NCBI GenBank assembly: GCA_002286715.1
Contig: NSJX01000009.1
Coordinates: 621,966-685,965, forward strand
Length of the DNA stretch: 64,000 nucleotides
Direction of reading: 5' to 3'
DNA from: Dentipellis sp. KUC8613
Taxonomy: Eukaryota; Basidiomycota; Agaricomycetes; Russulales; Hericiaceae
The notes under the pieces are model-generated. The model was not told the DNA's origin and did not search any database. It was given only the letters and a program-made list of their open reading frames with translations. The position numbers and the translations under genes are program-made. Below, piece by piece: positions 11,322 through 23,383 of this stretch (positions are counted from its first letter, which is position 1; each line of letters begins with the position of its first letter).

Positions 11322-12568
11322 ATATAGCCTGCAAGCGCTGCGCCCTGCGCGCGACATGGACCCAAATTTGAATACTTAGCCACCGCGCGCAAGGGGCGAG
11401 GTGCATCTCCTGACCCCAAGTGAGGCCGGCGCTGCTCGTCGCCCGATCGTACATATATCTCCTCAAGCCAGGGTTGCCAACTTGAGAGAATTGCACATTT
11501 ACATACACGACATCGCGCTGCCCTGTCCAGCGCCGGCGGCATCCCGCGGCGTCTCGTTAGGTTGACGCTGGCGTCGATTAACGTCGCTTTCAACTGAGAT
11601 GGCATCGGCGGACTCGAATGCCCCATGCCTACGTACATGTATACGTCTACAATACTAGTGTCCACCACAGTGCCCTACCTCTGAATCGCCAGCAACCAAA
11701 CATCCGACCGCAAGTGCCTACAATTTGTTGCCATGGCCTCTGTGGACCTAGTGTGGATTTAAGAGGCAGAATTGGTGGGAGCTAGAGGATACGGTTGTGG
11801 ACTCTGATGTGATGGTATATAAGACTGGCGGTGGCCGCGGCGCGTAGGGAGGCCGAGGGGGGCGGCGCTGTGCAAGGCGGTGCGGACGTGATGCGCGCGC
11901 TCTGGCTTCCGATGGCTCACGACCGATTCGAAAGCCATTACTTATTTTTCGCGATGCAAGCGTGTGGGATTCAGAGGGACCCTTGTTCGCTTTCACCATA
12001 CCCATGGACCGCCGCTAATCAGATCGCTACGGGTCGCCAGTTGCTATATCTCGGACGCCTCCAAGCAACAGACAGACGCCATCCACGCGTCCACGGCTTC
12101 GCTTCGCCAAGTGTTGGTGTGGCTTGCATCCGAGCGAGCTCGAGGCCGCAGTCGCGGACATCGCTGGTTAAGGCCTTGCGGCCCACGCGACGGGTTTGGT
12201 GCTTGTGGGGTCGAGCTAGGTGCGTGCGGTGTGTCGACTCTGATGCGGGTCGCTTGCGCTGCAGTCTGATTCCTCGTATTCGGACAACAGATAGAAGCGG
12301 TGCGCCGCTTCTTGATGTCCGCCTTTCTTTTTCTGGCCAGATATCAATCCCCAAGGCCGTACTCCCAGCGCCCTATTGTCGCCGCTCCACCACATAACGA
12401 GCCTGTATAGAGAGACAGCGACGGAGAAGGAGCCTTTGGCCCGTGTAGTGTAGGCTGTCGAGGTGAGCGTCAAGTCGTGTTCGCGTCCGTGTGCTGCGAG
12501 CCTCATGTCCTCTAGCCTGACTTGTAGATCTGCGGACGCAGAGCGCCTCATTGGTAGGACGAAAGGCT

Positions 12569-15500
12569 ATGCCTCCCGCCACCGACACCGACAATGTATG
12601 TCGCTTGCGCCTTGTATTGCGCCGTGCTCATGTGTTGTTCACAGACGTCATCCTCCCTGTCCTCGCCTTCCATCTCCACCCTCATTCTCTGCATTGCCGT
12701 TATAGGCTTCACGGCCCTCATCGTTGCCTGCGTCGTTGTTCCCATCGTCCGTCGGCGCCGCATGCACAGGCGCAGCACGCCGTCCATCATGATCTCGGAG
12801 GAGGATGTGGAGACCGGGGAGGCGTTACTGGTGGATAGCGAGGACGAGCGCGACGAGCAGGACGACGAGTCGAAGGAGCTGCCGGGCGTGCCAGTCGCGC
12901 GGCGGTGGGCGAGCCCGTGGGCGATCTTCAGGAGGAAAGACGGAGGAGACTATGCCCTGGCGGGTGGGAAAGATGAGATGGATGAGGGAGGCAATGCGAA
13001 ACCTGCAGCTGGACAGGTCAGGCTATCATCTTCGCGGTCCAGGAACGCGCCACTGACGTCTCCCAGCTTCACGTCGAGGTCACATTCTCTCGTGAAGTGT
13101 ACAGGGACAAGACGCCGGTGCACACCCGGCCGCGGCTGTCGCTCGTGCCCAAGATCTTCTCGCGGCGCTCGTCCACGAGCACGAAACGCAAGTCTTTCCA
13201 GTCGCAGTTCACCACGAAGGCGCCTTCCATTGATTTTGCCCGGTCGAAGGATCAGCATATTCGCCTGAACCTCGCGTCACGGCCATCTGACGCTGACGAC
13301 GGTGCTGGCTATCCTGTTGCTGGACCCTCTAAAGGCGTTAACAAAGGCGATGATCTACTGCCGGACAAGTCAGATTCCCCTGCCCCAACAGATGCAGCCT
13401 CGGCGCGCTCAGCCGAGTCCTCAATCCACACGCACGTCTCCTTCGCAGCGCTCCCCATTCCCCGCATGACCTCGCAGAGTCGCGCGCGGGGCCCGCGCCC
13501 GCGCCCGCCATCTGTGTACTCCAAAAGCGAGAAAGCCAAGGGCAAGCAACGTGCCCTCGGCGGGCCATCAGACGCTGCGGTCTCCGAAGATGGGGTGAGG
13601 CGTGGTTCTGCATTGTTGCAGTCCCATGACAGTGCCCTCCCACCGCACGGAACGCAAGGATCACAGGAGCTAGTGGGCGCAAGCGCGCCGGACGCAGGCC
13701 TGGGATCATCGGAGCCGCGACATCCCTCGCCACCCGGCCTCCCGCTACCGAAATCAGAGCCCGCATCGACATCTTCCAGTTCTCGCGTCGCCTCCCTCCC
13801 CGCTTCCCTTCAGCCCTCCCGCAGACCGACAGGCGACCCCGTCTCGCCGGCGGTCTCAGAGAGCGTCCTCGGCCTGCGCCTCGTCACGGAACCGGCCTCC
13901 AGCGAGCCGATACCAGAACCAGAGCCCGAGCCGCCACACTCGCCCGCGACGCCCCACGTCCTGACCATGGCCTTCCAGTCCAGCGTGCCGCGCACCGGCA
14001 CGCCCTCGAGCGCCGCGACCACGCAGATCACGCGCTGGCCGTCCGTGGGCACGGGCACGATCCTCGGCTCAGACTCGTCCGGCTCAGCGTCGGGCTCGAC
14101 CACCGTCTCGCAAGCCATCGCGGCGAACGCGGTGCCGGCGTCCCTCCGCGCAGCCATGCGGTCCGAGAGCCTCCCCGTCCACGCATTTTCGCACTCTGCG
14201 AGCATGCTGCCTGTCGTCCCAGAAGCTACGACACCCACCAACCGGCTCTCGCGCCAGGACGAACGCGACGTCGACCGTGACGGAGACAATGCAGCATCGC
14301 GTGGCGGTGCGCATGCGCACGCGGGATCACGCGGGCGCAGCCAGACATCTGCGTCGACGACCCTGGGCGACGCTCAGGGTGACCTCCTGCGCACGCTCCG
14401 CGTCGGCGGGCTCGCTACGCTCGCTCGGCAAAGCGCGCAGGTGCAAGCCGAAGCCGAGGCAGAGATCCAAGCACAAGCACAAGCGGTAGTCAGTGCACCG
14501 CAGACGCAGGCGCAGGCGCAGACGCGGGAGGGGCAGGCTGTGCCCCCGGCCTTGCGGCCGGCGCACCGGTCCTCTTCGTCCTCCACGACCACATCGATCC
14601 CTGCCTCCGTGTTGCGACTGACAGATCAGAACGGCCCCAGCACCCGTCGCAGCAGCGTTCCTGGCCGGCCCGCGCCCGCGAGTGCGTTGCCATCAGAGCA
14701 GGGCGCTGCTGCCCGCACCCACATTTCCGCGCACGCTGCTGCCACGCCCCTGCTGGGCGACGCTGCGCCATTAAATACGCGCGGCTTGGGGGAGGCCCAA
14801 TCGCACCTCGATCAGATCCACCCGGCCCTCAGAACGGGCACTGCTGCGAGCATGCCCGAGGTTGCGTCCGCCCACCAGCGCATGTCGCACGCGATGTGGA
14901 ACCAGCAGACGTTCCCGCTCTCGCTCAAGGCGCTCCCCCCGATATCGACGTCCGCGCCGAAGGCCCGCGTGCGCGTGCACTCGAACACGGTCTCGTCCGC
15001 GTACAACGTCGAGCCGCCCCTCGCGCACACGCACAGCGTCTCCGCGCAGACCATCCTCGACATCACGGCGTCGCACGAGGGCGTGATCTCGGAGTCGCCC
15101 GTGCAGGAGAAGCGGACGGAGGAGAGCATCCCGCAGAGCTCGTCAAGGCAGGGGTCCACCGAGAAGGGCAGCAGGAAGGGCAAGGGGAGGGATCGCCCGC
15201 TGCAGTGGCGTGTGGTGAATGCGACCGACGAGGACCTCCAGTCGCCCGTCGGCCACCATCAGAAGGGCTCCCGCTCGCAAGACACCACCAGGCATAAGCC
15301 CGATTGGCTTGCCGCAAGCAGCGCAAATAATGATGCTGATGCCCCCCACGACCCGTCGTCGCTCTCGCCGACCCTCTCGCGCTCTGCCTCCTCGCCTACA
15401 AAAACACGCTCGCGCCCCAGTCATCGACATCACAAGAAGGGCTCGTCATCGCAGGATAGCCCCTCCATAGCCTCAGGCCTCGCACCCCCTCCACCAGCCC

Positions 15501-15919
15501 GACCCAACACCCCGACCAAGACGGCCCGCCGCCTCGTGAAGCGCGATGAATCTATCGCGCTGCGCCCGCTACCCAAGTCCGTCATCCGTGCATCACTCTC
15601 AAACCCGCTGCAGCGGAACAGCATGTCGATACTGCCATCCCTGCCGCCGCCGACGCGGGTACGCACAGAGTCGAAGGAGCGCATTCTCAGGGAGGGTCTG
15701 GCGGGTCTCACGGGCCCAAGCGTCCCTACGAAGCAGACGCCAGCGGCCACGACCGCGGGGACGCACCCCCCTCCACGGATACCGGAGTCCCCGGCGCCCT
15801 TGCTGCCCCCGCTACCAGATTTCATGTGCGAGAGCGAGCCGGCGCGCACGAGCTCGCCGACGCTGCCGCCGTTGGTGTTCCCGAGTCTGACTGTGGACGT
15901 TCTTGGCATGGGTTCATAG
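12569..15919 (+). CDS. Ser/Pro-rich single-pass membrane protein, unknown function
   Basis: The model is exon 12569-12595 (MPPATDTDN), a 49-nt intron, exon 12645-13016, a 50-nt intron, and exon 13067-15919, about 1083 residues. After a short Ser-rich N terminus there is one strong transmembrane helix (STLILCIAVIGFTALIVACV) followed by VVPIVRRRR, so the long C-terminal part is probably cytoplasmic by the positive-inside rule. Downstream are an acidic patch (DSEDERDEQDDESKE) and then about 900 residues of low-complexity Ser/Pro/Ala sequence. Within it is an Ala/Gln/Glu repeat near 14440-14530 and basic segments such as SRKGKGRDR. No catalytic domain is visible. The sequence is typical of disordered fungal scaffold proteins; a cell-surface sensor role would be speculation. 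Confidence 0.72.
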
Positions 15920-16488
15920 CATTTTGCATCTTCGCACCATAGACGGACTCTATATACACATTGCATCGCCGGATCTCAAGTAGATGTAGTAGCTCTTGGT
16001 TGTGGGTGGTACGCATATGCCGCACGACATCGACATTTTCTGCATCGTTCAGGAATCAGGACTTCTTTGGACTTTCTTGAGTCTTTATCTCTAGTAGTTA
16101 TTACTTATTCACTGGCATTGATCTTGGCTTACATACCCTACACTTATTTATTTATTGCCCGTGCGCACGTCCAACCGTTTCTTGTCGGCATTGCTCTCGC
16201 ATTCGTTCAGCTGTACTATAAGTAGAGAAGTATCTATGCCTTCGTTTAGCCCCTCGTCCTATTGCGAGTATAAGGAAAATTAGGATGTTGCCCATGGCTG
16301 AGGTGGTTTAGCGCGCCAAAGGCGATGAAGTCGCAGGTCCTGGGTTCGGTCCCGCCAGGGGCCAGATGCGCTAAGTTTTTCCTCCCACCGGCACTGAGTC
16401 ACTGGTTTATTCGGAAATCCAGCCATCGCGGCGTATGCTCTCTAATGAAATCTGCCCTTAACCAGCCTAACGTCAACAGCGAGGCCTG
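15920..16488. other. intergenic region with Pol III-like element
   Basis: This is an AT-rich 3' flank of the membrane-protein gene and the upstream region of the Asteroid-like gene. Apart from the tRNA-like element described separately, nothing is recognised. Confidence 0.5.
16288..16365 (+). tRNA. tRNA-like Pol III element, possibly a tRNA pseudogene
   Basis: An A-box match TGGCTGAGGTGG (16295-16306) and a B-box match GGTTCGGTCCC (16343-16353) are spaced as in a tRNA gene. A TTTTT run at 16376-16380 follows as a Pol III terminator. The D-arm can pair GCT with AGC, and GCGA...TCGC could be a variable arm as in type II (Leu/Ser) tRNAs. The acceptor stem (TTGCCCA against GGGGCCA) has two mismatches, the T-stem is imperfect, and no clean anticodon arm folds. 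A degenerate or atypical tRNA is likelier than a functional one. Confidence 0.3.
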
Positions 16489-19075
16489 ATGGGGGTGCAC
16501 GGCTTGACTACGTATCTGCGCGAGCACCAACGTCTCTTGGCGACGTCGCTGGTCCTCTCGAACTCGCCGTCCAACACGCAGCCGCCAGTAGCGCTGGTCA
16601 TCGATGGCTGGTCGTACGTCCGCGCACCTTCTATTCGCCTGCATCTAATCTCACATCTTCGGCTAGATTCATCTACACGCTGTATCTGCAGTCGCGCCTG
16701 CCGTGGGCCTTTGGAGGAGAGTACAGGGCCTTCCATGCGCTGATCGTAAGAGTTGTTCAGGCGTGGCTCAAGGTCGGCTTCCGACCGTATTTCGTCTTCG
16801 ATGGTGCGCGCTCTCTTGCGCAGTTTTGGTGCCACTAAATTGTCGTATAGGCCCATACCCCTCTGCGAAGTTCAACACGGTCGTCAACCGTGTCACCCAA
16901 GGGACGATCCATTCGACGCTCCTCTTCTACCGAACGTCCGCCACATCCCGCGCATCCCCCCGCTTTCTTCGCGAGATCTCAATGCTCCCGCCACTTTCCT
17001 ATGCTGTCTGCCTGCAAGCACTGAGCTCACCCGAATTTAGAGACTTGGTGGAGGTGCACATCGCCGACGAAGAAGGCGACCCGTTCTCGGTGGAGTTGGC
17101 CGGGCGCGTCGGTGGCTATGTCACCGGCAACGACTCGGACTTCCTCGTTCTCAACACGGACGGTTATGCGGGATATATTCCTATGGAAGAGATTGTCTGG
17201 ACGACTCTGCAGGACTCGCAATCATCTTCTACAGTCGACGACGACGGTTTCACCGTAGCTCGGCGCTCCAAAGGCGCCAAAGCTGCTGCAGATACACGCA
17301 ACAGCGAACACGGCCTGCTCATACCCGAAGGCAACGGCGAACTGTCCGCGACATGCACCGTGTACAAGCCGTCTGCCCTAGCCGCGCACTTCAAGCTCCC
17401 GATTTCTCTCCTGCCACTGCTAGGCGCCCTCGTCGGCAACGACTTCATTGCCGACCGCCGGAGCATGCACGACCTGTTCTTCGAGCGCGGATTGACGCTG
17501 TCGCAGCGGATAACGCGCGTGGCGACGGCGCTCCAGACGAACCTCGCAGCCACTGTGGCCGCGCCAAAGCGCCGTCCCAAGCAGCAGATCACGGGCGTCA
17601 TGGATCTCATCGGGCTCACCGTCGACTCGCTGCTCGTGCGGCCCGCGTCGACGATGGCCTCCGGAGAGCGGGAGGCCGTTATAGAGAAAATCGCCGAGGC
17701 GACACTGCAGTACGCGCTGCCGAAGTATGACAAGGACAGTGCGCGACTGTGGCCGACTGAAGTCTGTCCACTACACTTGCCGGAGCAGTGCCTCATCCCG
17801 GCGCTGCTGTCGCCGCCGCTGTCTTCCGACGGGGCGGACGATGAACAGACGAGGGCGCAGATTCAGGCACTGTATATCGCTGCATACCGCCGGGGGAAGC
17901 TCCACCCGCGGATCTTGGACATCTTTAGTACAGCGACATCTTGGTGCAACCCGTTCCTGGAGGATCCAGATATGGAGCCTGTCACGAAAAGTATAGGAAG
18001 ACCGATTCGAGAGTGGATATACGCTATCCTGGACGATGGCATTGGGCTGCCAGAGAGGGAACAAGAGACGCTGAACACGACCGAAGATGGTTCGCAGAAA
18101 CTTGGATATTCGGAGGGTGGTGAATCAGACGACGACGAGCTCATCGACGTGATCGAGGAAGACTCGGAAGAGGAAGACGTAGATCCCCTGGCTCCCCTTC
18201 GTGGCGCTCTCCAGGAACTGCGGCCAGGCGAAGGAACAGAGACAGACGCTGGAACGTCGGTGGCCTCGCACACGCTTTCTTCTCAAAAGGGATCAAACAA
18301 AATCGTGATGGAGTTCTTACGGCGGGGCACGCGGCTTGCACCAGAGGAGGTCATCGTCCCATCTCTCAGCAGCCTTTTGTCCTCTATCGGTATAAACCAC
18401 GATGCGTCTCGGCATGTGCCAGTTCAGCTGCAACCCGAATCGGAACGACTGTCATTGTTCTTGAGGATCCTAGGCTCAGATGTCCCTGCCGTTGCCTCAG
18501 TGCCCCCAGAACAATTGATGGCCGTCGTTGCCTTGCGCACAGTCGTACACCGCCTACATATACGTGCAACCACAAATGGGTACAATAAGGATCGCGACCG
18601 AGAACGCTGGACACAGTCTGAGGCCCAAGCATTCCTTGCGGCTTTCCGATGGCCGTCTTCTGAGACGCCTGGTCAAGAGGAAGATGACTCACCGTTCCCG
18701 CCTCTGGAGAACCGAAACATCCAACTATTGGCTCAGATTACGGAGGCTCTGAAGACAATAGCTAACCTCGCCGAGGTCATGCTTCTCGCAGACCACCTCC
18801 CGAGCCCCGCAGCCTTTTTTTCTGGGAGGCAATTCCATCAGCTGCTCACTGAGGGCCGTAGCACCAATGCTGGCGGCGAACCACCAAACGCATTGTGGGA
18901 GGCCTGTGCACAGGGGCTCGAAGACGCCTTTGGCGAGGCGAAGGGGAAGAAGGGGAAAAAAGAACGCAAAGCGAGGAATGCACAGGTGCCTTCGGCTAAG
19001 GCAAATACATCCTCAGCACCGTCTCAGGGGTTATTTGGTATTCTTGCAGGCATGGATATCGATGACTCGGCCTAG
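16489..19075 (+). CDS. Asteroid-family protein (XPG/FEN1-like nuclease fold)
   Basis: Exons 16489-16613, 16667-16803 and 16851-19075 join in phase. The N terminus MGVHGLTTYLREHQ, the segment VALVIDGWSFIYTLYLQSR and the later RPYFVFDGPYPSAK form an XPG N-terminal region. The sequence GGYVTGNDSDFLVLNTDGYA supplies the XPG-I acidic pair, and GYIPMEEIVW is typical of Asteroid homologues (human ASTE1, S. pombe Ast1). The family lies among flap-type structure-specific nucleases. ASTE1 is implicated in DNA end processing, but activity here is inferred. The C-terminal half has a strongly acidic stretch (DVIEEDSEEEDVD), and a Lys-rich patch (KGKKGKKERKARN) near the end could be a nuclear localisation signal. 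About 830 residues. Confidence 0.85.
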
Positions 19076-19763
19076 CCCTCGGATGTTTTGTGACTCTGTG
19101 GTGTATGGTGTAATTTATCATATTCGCTGTACTATACATCCATCGTGTATGATACATGCCCTCTGTGCGATGTCCAATACGTGTGAGACCAGTACATTAT
19201 GTAGCGGTGTTCGACTTTTCCTGTGTTGTATGGATGCTTTAATGGCGTAGCTTGGGGTTTCGCTTCGATTGGGCGTTCGAACGACCGCCCTGTTCTCATC
19301 TATACTGTGAGGCTGGACATCGAAGATATTCTGAGAATGCTTCCTACGGTTTCCAGATGCAGATTACTCTATGATAAAGGCGTTTTGGAAGGTATTTCAT
19401 ATCCATTTGGACAGAAATAGACGCCCACTGTGGCAGTGTTTCGGTGCTTCAGTGCCTCCTGTCTTGTACTTCTTGCGAAATCCGCAGCGGTGTACTATGT
19501 GAAATCCTTGAAAGACCCGAGGACACTGCCCTACATTTGCTGTACCGAACCACGGGGAGCGCGATTCAGGTCCCATACACGGCACAAGTACTGTTAGCGC
19601 CTTCGCGAGATAGTGCAGCACCGACGCACACGTTCTCTTGGATTAGCCTCTCGTACCGCTTTCGCATGGCTCGATAGCGTATAAGTATGCAGCCCTTGCT
19701 GCTTTCACTTCACCAACTTCTACCCGTCGCACCTTTATCCTCCATTCGTCTTCCCGCCTTTGT
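19076..19763. other. intergenic region, nothing recognised
   Basis: Short open frames occur on both strands, but none looks protein-like. The region should hold the terminator of the Asteroid-like gene and the promoter of the small gene at 19764. Confidence 0.5.
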
Positions 19764-20292
19764 ATGGCCGAGCTCTTCACTATGGTCACTGAAACACAAA
19801 TCAAACCCGCCGTCCTCACCTACTGCTACCGCAAGCAGTTGGTCTATGTCAAGCCCGCAGAAACATTGGAGGTGCGACGAGATTCCTTTGACACGCTCAG
19901 CGTATTCTCAATTGCACATGATCTCTCCTATGCAGGAAGCGGTCGACTATGTTCTGGAGGTCTTCCCCGAACTGAAATCTGTTGACCGCAGCGCGATATC
20001 CCTTGAGGTTCGCGTCCTGGTCGGGACGACGAGGCAGGCCGTCCGCGTCGGGGCCATGGCGTGGCCTATCTTGCTGGTCAAATTCACGGAGTACGAGGTG
20101 TTGGACATCCGCATTGCTCGACCCGACGCGCCTCCTCCGTACTATTCACCGGACATACACTCACATCACCCGCATTGGCCGTCACCGTTGGCCAAGGTCG
20201 CGAGGTTTTTCACTGGGTCGAGATCGTCGCGGAAAGAGGGCTGTTCGCTAGACGCATTGGACGAGCCGTCGACGTCGACGTTTTGTTGCTGA
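19764..20292 (+). CDS. small conserved-looking protein, unknown function
   Basis: Two exons (19764-19871 and 19936-20292) flank a 64-nt intron and give 154 residues. The N-terminal half, with IKPAVLTYCYRKQLVYVKPA, then EAVDYVLEVFPELKSVD and SLEVRVLVG, resembles a short beta-grasp-like module. I offer that only as an impression of alternating strands and a helix. The segment VRVGAMAWPILL and the Pro/Tyr-rich PPPYYSP follow, and the C terminus ends in CC. No catalytic motif or signal peptide. Both splice sites are good and the frame is clean. Family not recognised. Confidence 0.66.
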
Positions 20293-21446
20293 ATATGAGC
20301 GGTGACCGGAAGTATTTCTTCTTCTCCAATGGTGGACTATGGTACTCGACCATTCGGACAGGTCTCGTATTTTTAGTAGACCGTTTTCGACTACCTTCCG
20401 CACTAGACACGTTGACGTTATCAAACAACAAACAGCACGGATGTTTTACACCGATACGCATTAGATACCCTATACCTGAGCCTTACGACATCTAGGCTCC
20501 CTTATGCTCACTTTGCTTTGCTTTGCTTTGCTTTGTATTTTACTTTACATCATGAATGCAACTTACTGTATTTCTGTCTTCCCGCTGCCGGTGTAATCGT
20601 ACACAATATTCCCCACAGTGTTGCCCTGGTAATCCCACCTTCCAACCTTCGAAGAATGAACCATATCATCATAGATGAATCGCGAGACCAACTACAGTAT
20701 GACGCTCACCTTAAAAATAGAGTACATCTTCTCGGGCATCTGAGATTTTAGCCACATGGAAGGCGGCTCTGACAGCTGCACCTTCCATTCTATCCAGCGC
20801 GCGAATGTAGACATGACGGAACGAGAACCTTTTTCATTCCGGCCTCGTACATATTCGCTCCGACAAGCCGACTTCCTTCCAAGGATTGGTGTACCTGGGC
20901 GTTCGCCTTCCGATTACCCGACAGCCCTACAGGTCTTGGAATGCTGTAGCTTCAGTCCAACAGGCTTGACATCGACACAGACAGGCTGACGGTTGACCGC
21001 CCAGCAAGATTCCGAAGCACAATTTTATCCTGTGGCGCGAGGACGGTCACCGAGCGCGACATGCGAGTGTGGCTTGTGCAGATAGGTTTGTTGACCACGC
21101 GACTGTTTTTGGCATGTCGACCGTCCTGTTACGAGATATTAGGCTTTCTCGTGGTATAGCCTTTGCGCGCTCCGCATGCCGATGGTGGGTAGTAAAACCC
21201 TGTCGGGGCCACTGTACGTGGTGTTCGAGGACACAGCATGACCTACCAAAGGCGCCCGAATGCAAATGTACGTACATAGCATGTTTACCCCGCATCGAGG
21301 AGACACGGGTTATCCGGCTTCTGTCACTGTACAGCAGCTGTACATGTGGACCACGATCGGAACAGAAGTGCCACCGACAGCTGAGAGCCAGGTACTGTCC
21401 CACTCCCGCTGTCAGACGGCTGTCTGCCAGATTGGGTAAACGTCGT
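20293..21446. other. 1.15-kb intergenic region
   Basis: This lies between a plus-strand gene and the 3' end of a minus-strand gene. A (CTTTG)5 tract sits at 20511-20535. Overlapping open frames around 21050-21580 conflict with one another and with the kinase and are not supported. Confidence 0.5.
20511..20535 (+). repeat. (CTTTG)5 microsatellite
   Basis: Five perfect tandem copies of CTTTG lie about 220 bp downstream of the small gene's stop codon. Confidence 0.85.
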
Positions 21447-23044
21447 TCAATTGCGGTCGTGTCTGAGCAACGCTTTGCTCCTAAACGTGGCGTTGTACTG
21501 CAGTAGGTTATTAATGTCTCGTACCCAGTCGTCCTCCTTGCCCGGGCCGGCGCCCTCCCGGCCCTCTTCAGGCTCCGCAATAGACGACCGGTTGATACAC
21601 GGGATGGGGTGCAGAGAGGCGCGGACGGTGACGGACTCGCCGGGCCCGAGAATCCGCGAGACCTGCCCGTCCATCGAAACGCCGGCCGAGGCGCGGCTGC
21701 GTTCGCCGATCTAGAGTTCGAGCCCGGATGTTGTCAGTCACAGCGTAGGACGGTGCATAGTAAGAAAAAATGCGTACGCGGAGGGTAATGGATGACGATG
21801 CTGGGAAAACCAGTGGTCGGAATGACAGGCTCCGGGGGCAGATTGGGGTGAGCACCAGGGCGCTGAGGGAGGGGTGGACTATGGGGCCTCCGGCAGATAA
21901 CGAGTATGCGGTCGACCCGGTTGGTGTCGATACAATCAGGCCGTCGGACTAGGCGGATTTCGTGTGAGCTACGATAGAGAGTGAGGACACCAATGTATAG
22001 GGCGCCAGGAACGCACCACAGCTTCCGTCAGGTGTTGGCCATCTACGAACGCGTCGATGGTGTTCAGGTGGGGGCTGGATCCACGGTGCAGTGCGACTTC
22101 GTTCATGACCTGCCAGTCTACGATGCCGTACCCGTTTATCAGAATCAATTGGGGATAGACAGACAGACGTGGGTTTACCGCCGCCATCGCTCCCTGATCT
22201 CTTCCCATCCTTGTCGTGGAACGTACACAACAGCCGCATGCGATACAGGACGGTCGCTTTACCCTCGAAGACGCTAGCCAGTGCCTTGGAGAAGTCGTCA
22301 ATGTCTTGGAAGGTGGTTGGTCAAGGACGCGTGGGGCCAGAATACGATAGACTTACGAAATGGAAGCAGGAAGCCTAGGGTGCCCATGGAGAAACTGAGC
22401 ACAGGCGGTACCGCACCTGCGCGGAACAGAGATGATGCATGGAGTATTGTGCCATCACCCCCCAGTGTAACAACAAGGTCGATCTTTTCCGCGCCCTCTC
22501 CTGCAATACGGTGCTATTTGAGCAACACGAATAACCGAACAATAAGCCATCTCCTCACCTGGTCGCCACATCTCCACACCTTCTGGTATATCGATATCCT
22601 GCCGGTCCTCATGGAATACCCTCACTTGTGGGTAATTGTCGCGTACATGCCTGCGTGAACATTTGAATAAACGATTAGCGGACTTAGAGCGGTGAAGGGT
22701 GACAGACTGAAGGAACGCGTCAATAGCCTCTTTGATCGGCTTGGTGCGATGCTTGTTGACGATAAGGATAGATTTAGGGGGCTCAGAGGGCTGGCTTCCT
22801 TCATGATTCGGTCAGCAATAGAGACGAACGATAAGAAGAGGCAATACGCACGTTGTAGCAGTGGCGGTGGTGGGACACTTCCCGAGCCTGTTACGACCCC
22901 TCTGATATGACTATGCTGCGCAGCCCGACATGACCTTGTCAGAAGACTGGACGCCCATCTAGCGTTACTCGTCCTCGGTGATAATTCAGATTTGAGAGAA
23001 GTGCGAGCTGAGCGAGCTGCGCTGTGGACGGCGCGTTTGAACAT
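21447..23044 (-). CDS. POS5: mitochondrial NADH/NAD kinase (Pos5-type)
   Basis: Predicted ATP-dependent NAD(H) kinase that makes NADP(H) in the mitochondrial matrix. From the ATG at 23044 the N terminus [19 protein letters not shown] is a classic Arg/Ser-rich presequence. Spliced exons then give [36 protein letters not shown] and the signature [17 protein letters not shown], then [73 protein letters not shown] and [14 protein letters not shown] follow. This order matches yeast Pos5 more closely than the cytosolic Utr1 type. About six introns; one acceptor is AAG instead of CAG/TAG. The stop is at 21447. Confidence 0.9.
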
Positions 23045-23383
23045 CTGGAGGGAATGTCGGCGTCGTTCGTCTGCACGATTGGCAGAGCACTTGGAAAGTA
23101 TTAACGCTCTTGACACCTAGGGCCACGAAATTGAGCTCAAGCTTGGGTGAAAGGTAGAAAGCAGAGATTAGATGGCCTGTGGCCGGGACTGTACGCGTCT
23201 GAGTGAAAGTCGCGCGTACTGACTTGACTATATTTGTAGATGACTCATTCAAGTAATGAAGCTAGTCAAGCCTTACTGACGCTCTAATTCCTTGAAGGCC
23301 CGCTGACTACCCTCCGAGCAAAGTGTACATGTGTCTTGCTGGTGTCGTGTAAGTACATTTCTCTCAACCCTTCGATATCTAAT
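23045..23383. other. intergenic gap between kinase start and F-box stop
   Basis: The kinase promoter must lie here, since that gene starts at 23044 on the minus strand, along with the 3' end of the F-box gene. No other feature is recognised. Confidence 0.5.

Larger units (their letters stand above)
10843..12568. other. 1.7-kb intergenic region
   Basis: No supported gene is seen here. It contains a hexamer repeat (10941-10970), a short perfect palindrome flanked by TA-rich arms (11309-11321), and a few open frames without family-like sequence. The last few hundred bases should carry the promoter of the membrane protein at 12569. Confidence 0.45.

Noticed and set aside
13810..15183. several minus-strand open frames
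   Set aside because: They mirror the low-complexity region of the membrane protein and are not independent genes.
20511..20535. (CTTTG)5 as a telomere or functional element
   Set aside because: It is too short and not a telomeric repeat unit. It is best read as a simple microsatellite.
21047..21580. 177-codon minus-strand frame beside the NADH kinase
   Set aside because: It overlaps the real kinase C terminus in another frame and lacks protein-like features.
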